From positions 620,001-684,000 of the forward strand of contig NZ_CP101990.1 in the NCBI RefSeq assembly GCF_024508295.1: a stretch of DNA of 64,000 nucleotides, read 5' to 3'. Source of the DNA: Aeromicrobium duanguangcaii. GTDB taxonomy: Bacteria > Actinomycetota > Actinomycetes > Propionibacteriales > Nocardioidaceae. Made by a program: the position numbers and the translations under genes. Shown here in pieces: positions 8,476 through 15,662 of this stretch (positions are counted from its first letter, which is position 1; the number at the start of each line of letters is the position of its first letter). Under the pieces are notes generated by a model, which was not told the origin of the DNA, searched no databases, and saw only the letters and a list, made by a program, of their open reading frames with translations.

Positions 8476-9615
8476 ATGCGCCGCAGCGTCAGGATCTTGG
8501 GGACCCACGGAGTACCCGGCAACTATGGCGGATTCGAGACCGCGGCCGAGAACGTCGCCCTCCATCTCGTCGACCAAGGCTGGGACGTCATCGTCTACTG
8601 CCAGGTCGACGAGGGCGACGGCATCACCGAGGACACGTGGCGCGGCATGACGCGGGTGAAGATCCCGTTGCCGGACCGCAGCTGGAAGGGCACGTCGCGC
8701 TTCGACCTGATCTCGATCCGGCACGCAGCCCGCTTCGACGACCTGTGCCTCACGTTCGGCTACAACACGGCCATCTTCAACACGTGGCAGCGACTCAAGG
8801 GCATCCCGAACGTCATCAACATGGACGGCATCGAGTGGTCGCGCTCGCGCTGGGGCAAGGCCAAGCAGGCCATCTTGTGGATCAACGAGCGGATCGCCTG
8901 CTACGTGGGGAACCACCTGATCGCGGACCACCCCGAGATCGCGACCTACCTGCGCACGCGCGCCAAGGACCGCAAGATCACGACCATCACGTACGGCGCG
9001 GCCACGGTCACCGAGGCCGACCCGGCGATCCCGGCCGAGCACGGCCTGACGCCGGGCACGTACCTCACGCTCATCGCCCGGCCCATCCCGGAGAACTCGA
9101 TCCTCGAGCTGGTCGAGGGCTTCTCGCGCCGCGACCGCGGTGTGGACCTGGCCATCCTGGGCGCCTACGACCGGAGTGATCCCTATCATGCGCAGGTGCT
9201 CGACGCGGCCGGCCCGCGCGTGCGCTTCCTGGGCCCGATCTATGCGCCTGAGCAGGTGCAGGCGCTGCGCTTCCACAGCCGCGGCTACCTGCACGGCCAC
9301 ACGGTCGGCGGCACCAATCCCTCGCTGGTCGAGGCGATGGGCTGCGGCAACCCGATCGTGGCCCACGACAACGTCTACAACCGCTGGGTGGCGCAGGACG
9401 CCGCGCTGTACTTCCGCACCGGCGACGACGTCGACGCAGCATTGGGGACGCTACTCGACTCGCCGGAACGGGCTGGCGAGCTCGCCAGGAACGCCCGCGA
9501 CCGCCACCGGCAGGAGTTCACCTGGGCGCACGTGGCCGGGCAGTACGAGTCGTTGCTGGAGCAGTTCTTGCCGCGCGTCGGGGGACGACGCCGGCTCGGG
9601 AGGAGTGGAGTATGA
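8476..9615 (+). CDS. Glycosyltransferase with DUF1972 N-terminal domain
   Basis: The ATG at 8476 is preferred: AAGGGGG lies 11 bases upstream, and the protein then begins MRRSVRILGTHGVPGNYGGFE, the conserved opening of DUF1972 rhamnosyl- or glucosyltransferases. The open frame extends to 8389, but that extra peptide is not family-like. The product is 379 residues. The C-terminal GT-B half shows YLTLIARPIPENSI near 195 and GGTNPSLVEAMGCGNPIVA near 280. It opens a tightly packed operon, its stop overlapping the next ATG in ATGA. It likely transfers a sugar to the growing lipid-linked oligosaccharide. Confidence 0.88.
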   Translation: MRRSVRILGTHGVPGNYGGFETAAENVALHLVDQGWDVIVYCQVDEGDGITEDTWRGMTRVKIPLPDRSWKGTSRFDLISIRHAARFDDLCLTFGYNTAIFNTWQRLKGIPNVINMDGIEWSRSRWGKAKQAILWINERIACYVGNHLIADHPEIATYLRTRAKDRKITTITYGAATVTEADPAIPAEHGLTPGTYLTLIARPIPENSILELVEGFSRRDRGVDLAILGAYDRSDPYHAQVLDAAGPRVRFLGPIYAPEQVQALRFHSRGYLHGHTVGGTNPSLVEAMGCGNPIVAHDNVYNRWVAQDAALYFRTGDDVDAALGTLLDSPERAGELARNARDRHRQEFTWAHVAGQYESLLEQFLPRVGGRRRLGRSGV

Positions 9616-10715
9616 CAAGGATCGGAGTCGTCGGCGCGGGGAAGATGGGGATCTCCCATCTGTCCATCCTCGGCGCGCACCCCGACGTGGAGATCGCCGG
9701 CGTGTGCGACCAGTCGGGCTACGTGCTCTCGGTCCTGGGCAAGTACTCGGGGTTCCCGACGTATTCGACCGTGGACGAGATGATCGAGTCGGCGCAGCTG
9801 GACGCGGTCGTGTTGGCCACGCCCACCCGCTCGCACGCGCCTCTCGTGCGCCAGTGCGCGGAGGCCGGGCTCCACGTCTTCTGCGAGAAGCCGTTCACGA
9901 CCGAGGCGAGTGAGTCGCTGGCGTTGGCGGAGCTCTTCCGCGAGCGCGGACTCGTCGGCCAGGTCGGGTACCACAACCGCTTCGTGGCGGCGTTCCAGGA
10001 GGTCAAGTCGATCTTGGACGCGGGGCTGCTGGGCAGGGTCACGCACGTGCTGGCCGAGTCCTACGGGCCCGTGGTGCTCAAGCCGCAGGGCTCCACGTGG
10101 CGCACGCAGAAGTCCGAGGGCGGTGGCGCCCTCTACGACTACGCGGCGCACCCGCTCAACCTGCTCAACTGGTACTTCGGCGATGTGACCCGCTCTGCGG
10201 GCTCGGTGCTGGGCCAGGTCTTCTCGCGCCAGACCGACGATGAGGTCTACAGCAACCTGTGGTTCGGCGACGGCACCACCGCGCACCTCTCGGTCAACTG
10301 GAGCGACGAGTCGCAGCGCAAGATGACCACGAAGTTCACGATCTGGGGGACCGGCGGACGACTCAACGCCGACCGCCAGGAGGTCCAGCTGTACCTGCGG
10401 GCCGGGGCGCCTACGGGCAGCGGCTACCAGGAGGGCTGGAATGTCAGGTACACGACCGAGCTCAGCGAGCCGGTCGAGTTCTACCTGCGCGGCGAGGAGT
10501 ACTCGGCCCAGCTCGACGCCTGGGTCCGGCGCATCGGAGAGGGAGCCGTGGCGGGGGAGAACGACTTCGCCTCGGCTGCCGCGACGGACGTGGCGATCCA
10601 GGCCCTGCTGCGACCCGAGGGCGCCGGAGACGACGCCGCCGCCCTCGCACCCGTGAACGGAGCCGCGGCACCCCGATGGTGGGCGCGGTGGCGGCGACGG
10701 AAGGCGATCCGATGA
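9612..10715 (+). CDS. Gfo/Idh/MocA-family NAD(P)-dependent sugar dehydrogenase
   Basis: 367 residues. The Rossmann motif is GVVGAGKMGISH at residues 5-16, the CEKPFT signature is near residue 95, and the catalytic-region motif YDYAAHPLNLLNWYFG near 175 matches the GFO_IDH_MocA C-terminal domain. Members oxidise or reduce sugars, often nucleotide sugars in EPS and LPS loci. The start overlaps the upstream stop by four bases (ATGA), and its own stop overlaps the next start in the same way, so the genes are probably translated together. It likely makes a modified hexose for this polysaccharide. Substrate unknown. Confidence 0.88.
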   Translation: MTRIGVVGAGKMGISHLSILGAHPDVEIAGVCDQSGYVLSVLGKYSGFPTYSTVDEMIESAQLDAVVLATPTRSHAPLVRQCAEAGLHVFCEKPFTTEASESLALAELFRERGLVGQVGYHNRFVAAFQEVKSILDAGLLGRVTHVLAESYGPVVLKPQGSTWRTQKSEGGGALYDYAAHPLNLLNWYFGDVTRSAGSVLGQVFSRQTDDEVYSNLWFGDGTTAHLSVNWSDESQRKMTTKFTIWGTGGRLNADRQEVQLYLRAGAPTGSGYQEGWNVRYTTELSEPVEFYLRGEEYSAQLDAWVRRIGEGAVAGENDFASAAATDVAIQALLRPEGAGDDAAALAPVNGAAAPRWWARWRRRKAIR

Positions 10716-11608
10716 CCACGATCGACAGGCTCCTGTTCGGGGACAACCAGTTCTTCGGCGTCAACCACATGTCCGAGGAGAAGGCGCGTGCACAGCAGAT
10801 GCGCTTCCAGGACATCGGCGCGGTGCAGTCCGTGCTCGACGCGGCGTACGACGAAGGCATCCACACCTTCATGTGCACCACGCACGACCGGGTGGCCCAG
10901 ATCGCCGACCATGTGCGCGCGCACCCCGACCGCTACGGCGACTTCAGGTTCTTCCCCTGCATGCCGTACGCGCACAAGTACGCCAACGCCGTCACCGAGG
11001 ACGGCATGATCGGCGCGATCAAGCGCTTTCTGCCCGATGACGGGTTCCTCGACGCGGCCTTCCGGGGCGGGAAGTCGTTCGCACGCAAGGACATCGAGGG
11101 CATCATCACGCTGCTGGTGGACGCGGAGATGAAGATGTTCGCCGGGTTGTCCACTCCGGTCATCTGGCTGCAGAACGTGGTGGTCGACCTGCTGCTCGGG
11201 CTGCACTTCGACGAGGCGTTCCGCATCTTCCACGATCACGTCCGGTCGAAGTACGGGGCCGAGCCGGGGTTCATCACGATGAACGCGCCCCTGCTGGCGT
11301 CGCGTCTGGCCGGACTCGGTCTCGAGCGGCCGCTCATCTGCGCCAACTACAACAAGATCGGCTTTCGGATGTCGGGGGGCCAGGACGCCTACCGAGCGAT
11401 GCTCGAGAGCGGGGATGTGCGCTTCGTCGCGATGTCGGTCCTGGCCTCGGGAGCCATCGCGCCGCGCGAGGCCATCGAATGGGTGTGCACCCAGCCGGGC
11501 GTGGAGTCGATCGTCTTCGGCGCCTCGAGCCGGGCCAACATCCGTGCCACCCGCGAGCTGGTGGACACGTTCTGGGGGGACGCTCGGGTCGATGCGCGTC
11601 CTGTATGA
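10712..11608 (+). CDS. Aldo/keto-reductase-like TIM-barrel protein of the EPS operon
   Basis: 298 residues from ATG 10712, which overlaps the dehydrogenase stop. The C-terminal stretch EWVCTQPGVESIVFGASSR followed by ANIRATREL matches the last strand-helix of aldo/keto reductases, where it binds NADPH phosphate. The rest (FGDNQFFGVNHMSEEKA, FRFFPCMPYAHKYAN) is divergent, and the usual Asp-Tyr-Lys-His tetrad cannot be picked out by eye. It could be a reductase or an enzymatically altered barrel. Fixed position between a MocA dehydrogenase and a glycosyltransferase suggests it acts on the same sugar intermediate. It overlaps the next gene by 17 bases. Confidence 0.6.
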   Translation: MTTIDRLLFGDNQFFGVNHMSEEKARAQQMRFQDIGAVQSVLDAAYDEGIHTFMCTTHDRVAQIADHVRAHPDRYGDFRFFPCMPYAHKYANAVTEDGMIGAIKRFLPDDGFLDAAFRGGKSFARKDIEGIITLLVDAEMKMFAGLSTPVIWLQNVVVDLLLGLHFDEAFRIFHDHVRSKYGAEPGFITMNAPLLASRLAGLGLERPLICANYNKIGFRMSGGQDAYRAMLESGDVRFVAMSVLASGAIAPREAIEWVCTQPGVESIVFGASSRANIRATRELVDTFWGDARVDARPV

Positions 11609-12656
11609 CACCTACTGGTGGACGTCCGGGCCGATTTCAGGGCGGGTGGTCGTCCGCGAGATCCTGCGGGCTTGGCGCGACGAGTTCCCCCAGGACGAGT
11701 TCGTCCTGGCGGTGCGGCCGCGCGATCGCGCGGCCGTGGCGGCGGAGTTCCCCGGGTGCCGGCAGGTGCGGATCTTCGGGCGGCCGCACGGCATCGCGAC
11801 TCTGACGCAGTACGCCTTCCACGCCCGCCGGCACGGCGTGGACCTCGCATACACGCAGAACTTCGCGCCCCCGGGCGTGTGGTCGGCGATCTTCGTTCAC
11901 GACGTGATGTACCAGACGAACCCCGAGTGGTTCACCCGACCGGAGCGCGCGTACTTCTGGCTGATCCCGTTCTTCGCCCGCGGTGCCGACCTGGTCGTGA
12001 CGTCCTCGCAGAACGAGGCGCGCCGTATCCGCGACCACAACCCGCGCCTGCGCCGGGTGGAGCCCGTCGGCCTCGCGGTGGCCAGCGCCCTGACCGACGC
12101 TGACCCGGTGATGCCCGAGGTCGCACGCGGTCTCGACGGGTTCGTTCTCACGGTGGGCCGGCTCAACGTGCGCAAGAACCTGGGAATCGCGCTGTCGGGC
12201 GCTCTCGCGTCCGGGCGACTGACCCCGCAGCGCCCCCTCGTCGTGGTCGGTGGTGAGGACGGCCGGTCCGCCGACCTGCCGGCCGGGACCGCGTGGGCGG
12301 TCGAGCAGGGACTCATCCGCTTCGTGCCGCGAGTCTCCGATGCCGAACTGGCCTGGCTCTACACGAACGCGGACCTGTTCGTCTGCCTGGCGCTCGACGA
12401 GGGCTTCGGGCTGCCCCCGGTCGAGGCCGCCCATTTCGGTACCCCGGTCGTGGTCAGCGACATCGCGGTGTTCCGCGAGAACCTGGGCGACCACGCGATC
12501 TACGTCGACCCTCACGACGTGGAGGCCGTGGCCGAGGCGGTGCGGTCCGCGCCGCGTGACCGCCTCGACGTGCGCGGCTTGTTCCCGACGTGGCACAACT
12601 GTGCGCGCAACCTGCGCGAATCGATCTGGAAAGCCCGACAGAATCTCGAAACATGA
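11592..12656 (+). CDS. Glycosyltransferase family 4
   Basis: 354 residues from ATG 11592, which lies inside the 3' end of the previous gene. The N-terminus MRVLYDTYWWTSGPISGR has the small-residue loop after strand 1. The C-terminal half contains VLTVGRLNVRKNLGIAL near residue 187 and DEGFGLPPVEAAHFGTPVVVSD near 270, the E-x7-E donor-binding signature of GT4 retaining transferases. It is last of the four-gene coupled operon 8476-12656. It probably adds a sugar, on the cytoplasmic face, to the same lipid-linked chain as the DUF1972 enzyme. Confidence 0.9.
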   Translation: MRVLYDTYWWTSGPISGRVVVREILRAWRDEFPQDEFVLAVRPRDRAAVAAEFPGCRQVRIFGRPHGIATLTQYAFHARRHGVDLAYTQNFAPPGVWSAIFVHDVMYQTNPEWFTRPERAYFWLIPFFARGADLVVTSSQNEARRIRDHNPRLRRVEPVGLAVASALTDADPVMPEVARGLDGFVLTVGRLNVRKNLGIALSGALASGRLTPQRPLVVVGGEDGRSADLPAGTAWAVEQGLIRFVPRVSDAELAWLYTNADLFVCLALDEGFGLPPVEAAHFGTPVVVSDIAVFRENLGDHAIYVDPHDVEAVAEAVRSAPRDRLDVRGLFPTWHNCARNLRESIWKARQNLET

Positions 12657-12812
12657 TCTTCATCACGCCGTAGTTTGGGGTTCCCGTCGCGGTTCTATAT
12701 TCTTGCGAAGGTTTTGTGATCCTCCTGCCATTCGGGGGCTGGCGGTTGCTGCCCGGTAGCGTCCCCCGATGTTGCCGCACGACAACGTGGTTCACACCAC
12801 TGGAGGCACTCA

Positions 12813-15440
12813 GTGCGCTTCTCGATCCCTGCACGCCGACCCACCCAGGACGCGGTCGCGTCCGCCAGCTCAGTCGGTCACCGCCGACGGACCCCGGAGC
12901 CAATGCGGGAAGGCCCCCGCACCAGGGTCGTGAGGCGGGTGGTCCTGGCGGGTACGGCCTTGCTGGTGAGCACGGTCGTCGTCTCGGCGTCCAGCGCCAC
13001 GGCCGAGTTGGAGGACGACTTCACCCGTACCGTCGCGAACGGCTGGGGACGATCGACCTCGGGCTTGGACTACAAGTACCCGTGGGGCACCCCGCGCGGG
13101 GTGCTGAGCACCAACGGCAGCCAGGGCGTCGTCGATCTCGCCAGCGGCACCGGGTCGCTCGTCGAGGCGGGCGTCGACTTCCGTGACGTCACGACGTCGG
13201 CGAGGTTCGCGGTCGAAGCGATGCCGGCCAAGGGCAACGGCATCGGCCCGACTCTGCACACGCGCGTCGGCTCGTCCGGCGCCTACCGGCTCGTCACGCG
13301 GTTCGCCGCGAACGGTCGCGTGGCGGTGTCGCTGGACCGGATGACGGCGGGTCGCGCCGTCTCCATGCTCGCCACCCAGTCCTCGTCGTGGACCGTGGCG
13401 GCCGGGGAGCGCGTCACCTCGACCTTGACGGTGACCGGCACCGACCCGGTCACGCTGGAGGGCCGGGTCACGGCTCCCGGCGGCCAGACCGTCCAGCTGA
13501 AGCAGCAGGACGCCAGCGCCTCGCGCATCGAGTCGGCCGGACCGGTCCGGCTCGAGACCTACCTCTCGTCGGGTTCGCCGCGGACGAAGCTCCTGGTGGA
13601 CGATTGGACGGCCAAGGCCGCCACCGCGCCTGCGCCCAGCCCGGCGCCCACGCCGACGGCGGCTCCCAGGCCGACGCCCGTACCCACGCCAACTGCGGCT
13701 CCCGCGTCGACGCCCGCCCCCACGCCGACCCCGGCTCCCGCGCCGACGGTCCCGGCAACGGAGAGCGGCTCGAGCGCGTCGGACGCCGGATCGGTGCCGC
13801 TGGGCCAGGCCCGATACCCGGTGCCGGCTGGTGCGGTGTTCGTGTCGCCGTCGGGTTCGGACTCGAACAAGGGCACGCAGGCGGCTCCGTTGAGGACGAT
13901 CACGCGGGCCACCTCGGTGACTCCGGCCGGTGGCACGATCGTGCTGCGTGGTGGCGAGTACCGCGAGTCGGTGATGATGCCGGGGCACAAGGCGCTGCAC
14001 ATCCAGAACTACCCGGGTGAGGCAGCGTGGCTGGACGGGTCGCAGGTCGTGACCGGCTGGGCGAAGTCCGGCAGCACGTGGGTGCGCTCGGGGTGGACCG
14101 CCGAGTTCGACAGGAGCCCCACCTATACCCGTGGCAAGGCTGATGGCACGGAGCCGGGGTGGCAGTTCGTGAACCCGGCCTATCCGATGGCCGCGCATCC
14201 GGACCAGGTGTTCGTCGACGGCAAGCCGCTGCAGCAGGTCAAGTCACGTGATCTGGTCAAGGCCGGCACGTTCTATGCCGACTATGCCCGCGACGAGCTG
14301 GTCATCGGTTCCGATCCTGCGGGCAGGACCGTCCGCGCCAGTGACCTGGTCCTCGGCCTGACGGCGACTGCTCCGGGGTCGACCGTGCGTGGCATCGGTG
14401 TTTTCCGGTATGCCAACTCCGTCCCGGACAAGGGCGTGCTGCGTCTCTACGCCGCGAACCAGACGGTGGAGAACGTGATCGTCAGTGACAGCGCCACGCA
14501 GGGCATTGCGCTGCTGGGCTCGAACATCACGCTGCGCAAGGTGACCAGCTCGGACAACGGCCTGAACGGCATCGAGACGTCCAAGACGAACAACCTGATG
14601 ATCGATCGGGTGCGGGTGGAGCGCAACAACCGTGAGCGGTTCAATCCGGCGCCGGTGGCCGCGGGCATCAAGGCTCACACCACCCGTGGCGGCGTGATCA
14701 AGGACAGCGTGTTCAGCAACAACCACGCCAACGGCATCTGGTTCGACGTGTCGAACCACGACATCAAGATCTGGAACAACGACGTCTCGGGCAACTCCGA
14801 CGACGGAGTGATCCTCGAGCTGTCGCAGAAGCTGCAGGTGATCAACAACCGCATCGTCGGCAACGGCGTTCAGGGTCTGTTCCTGCTCGACTCCGGCGAC
14901 GCGCAGATCTGGAACAACACGATCATCGGCGGCACCGACCCGGTCCGGATCCACGACACCCCCCGCAACGCGAAGGATCTGAACTCGGCGCCCTACGGCT
15001 ATGACCCGCGTCAGCCGAAGCCGGACCCGACGGTCACGTGGGAGGTCTTCAACATCGAGATGAAGAACAACGTCATCGGTGGGCAGAAGGGTGGCTGGTG
15101 TGGTGTGTTCTGCCTGCTGAACGACTCCGACTCGCGCACCGGGGCGCAGATGGCCAAGGTCGACGGCAACATCTACCAGCGCACCAGCGCCACGGCTCCC
15201 AAGGAGCTCATCCGCTGGTCGGGCGGCAAGGGCGTCAGGACCAACTACGGCTCACTCACCGCGTTCCGCACCGCCGTCGGCGGCCAGGAGACCTCGGGCA
15301 CCGAGGTCGCCACCACGGTGTCGGCGCTGACGTCGATGTTGACGTCGGTGCTGCCCAAGGCGGGGGTTCCGATCCCGGCATCGGTCGCTTCGGTGATCGG
15401 TGTCCCTCACGGCACCGTACGAGTCGGTCAGATCGACTGA
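12813..15440 (+). CDS. Secreted right-handed beta-helix protein A, with N-terminal jelly-roll-like module
   Basis: 875 residues from GTG 12813 (TGGAGG eight bases upstream). ATG 12903, also with GGAG before it, would give a cleaner signal peptide (RVVRRVVLAGTALLVSTVVV, cut near SATA). Residues about 68-270 form a module beginning DDFTRTVANGWG, the same plan as the module in the PKD protein. A Pro-Thr-Ala linker spans about 270-315. Residues about 330-840 are a parallel beta-helix: DUF1565-like FVSPSGSDSNKGTQAAPLRT, then NGLNGIETSKTNNLMIDRV and NNHANGIWFD coils. The beta-helix part is nearly identical to gene B. Polysaccharide lyase, hydrolase or surface scaffold are possible; no catalytic residues were identified. 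Confidence 0.82.
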   Translation: MRFSIPARRPTQDAVASASSVGHRRRTPEPMREGPRTRVVRRVVLAGTALLVSTVVVSASSATAELEDDFTRTVANGWGRSTSGLDYKYPWGTPRGVLSTNGSQGVVDLASGTGSLVEAGVDFRDVTTSARFAVEAMPAKGNGIGPTLHTRVGSSGAYRLVTRFAANGRVAVSLDRMTAGRAVSMLATQSSSWTVAAGERVTSTLTVTGTDPVTLEGRVTAPGGQTVQLKQQDASASRIESAGPVRLETYLSSGSPRTKLLVDDWTAKAATAPAPSPAPTPTAAPRPTPVPTPTAAPASTPAPTPTPAPAPTVPATESGSSASDAGSVPLGQARYPVPAGAVFVSPSGSDSNKGTQAAPLRTITRATSVTPAGGTIVLRGGEYRESVMMPGHKALHIQNYPGEAAWLDGSQVVTGWAKSGSTWVRSGWTAEFDRSPTYTRGKADGTEPGWQFVNPAYPMAAHPDQVFVDGKPLQQVKSRDLVKAGTFYADYARDELVIGSDPAGRTVRASDLVLGLTATAPGSTVRGIGVFRYANSVPDKGVLRLYAANQTVENVIVSDSATQGIALLGSNITLRKVTSSDNGLNGIETSKTNNLMIDRVRVERNNRERFNPAPVAAGIKAHTTRGGVIKDSVFSNNHANGIWFDVSNHDIKIWNNDVSGNSDDGVILELSQKLQVINNRIVGNGVQGLFLLDSGDAQIWNNTIIGGTDPVRIHDTPRNAKDLNSAPYGYDPRQPKPDPTVTWEVFNIEMKNNVIGGQKGGWCGVFCLLNDSDSRTGAQMAKVDGNIYQRTSATAPKELIRWSGGKGVRTNYGSLTAFRTAVGGQETSGTEVATTVSALTSMLTSVLPKAGVPIPASVASVIGVPHGTVRVGQID
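13818..15305 (+). repeat. 1488-bp near-identical repeat, copy A (beta-helix domain)
   Basis: Matches 16329-17816 at a constant offset of 2511 bp. By eye the only differences are a 7-base patch (13862-13868) and a 99-base island (14369-14467) with many substitutions; the rest is identical, including third codon positions. Such a mosaic is typical of gene conversion between paralogues. Confidence 0.92.
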
Positions 15441-15512
15441 CCCCACACCCGTCGCGGGTCACCCGCGCCGGAACCTCCGACGAGCGGCCTCGCGCACTGC
15501 CAGCGCGAGGCC
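15431..15512 (+). repeat. 82-bp flank repeat, copy A (remnant of the region after gene B)
   Basis: Corresponds to 17921-18002 with three mismatches. It includes the last ten bases of the beta-helix gene and the reverse-strand 3' end of the GT2 gene, so the duplicated unit extended past the beta-helix gene. Confidence 0.88.
15459..15512 (-). pseudogene. Stranded 3' tail of the GT2 glycosyltransferase gene
   Basis: On the minus strand these bases encode GLALAVREAARRRFRRG and a stop. The intact GT2 gene at 17949-18851 ends GLALAVREVARRMFRRG. Only 17 codons and the stop survive; upstream the similarity ends abruptly at 15512. It is a by-product of the duplication of the beta-helix gene together with its downstream flank. 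No function is expected unless the hairpin-forming bases act as a terminator. Confidence 0.8.
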
Positions 15513-15662
15513 GCTCGCTGTTCCGCCTGCCCGCCAGTCGTTCGGCCGACCACCACCACCGAGCCCCGATCGGATTTCGCCCGCAATCGGAAGCAATCTC
15601 GACGCCGCACGCGTCCTGCAAACCACTTGTATCCCCTCATTAACACATGTCACACTCGTCGC

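Noticed and set aside
12657..12812. AT-richer leader before beta-helix gene A, containing TATATT near 12696, considered as a riboswitch or insertion remnant.
   Set aside because: A simple promoter and leader explain it; no inverted repeats or transposase remnants are visible.
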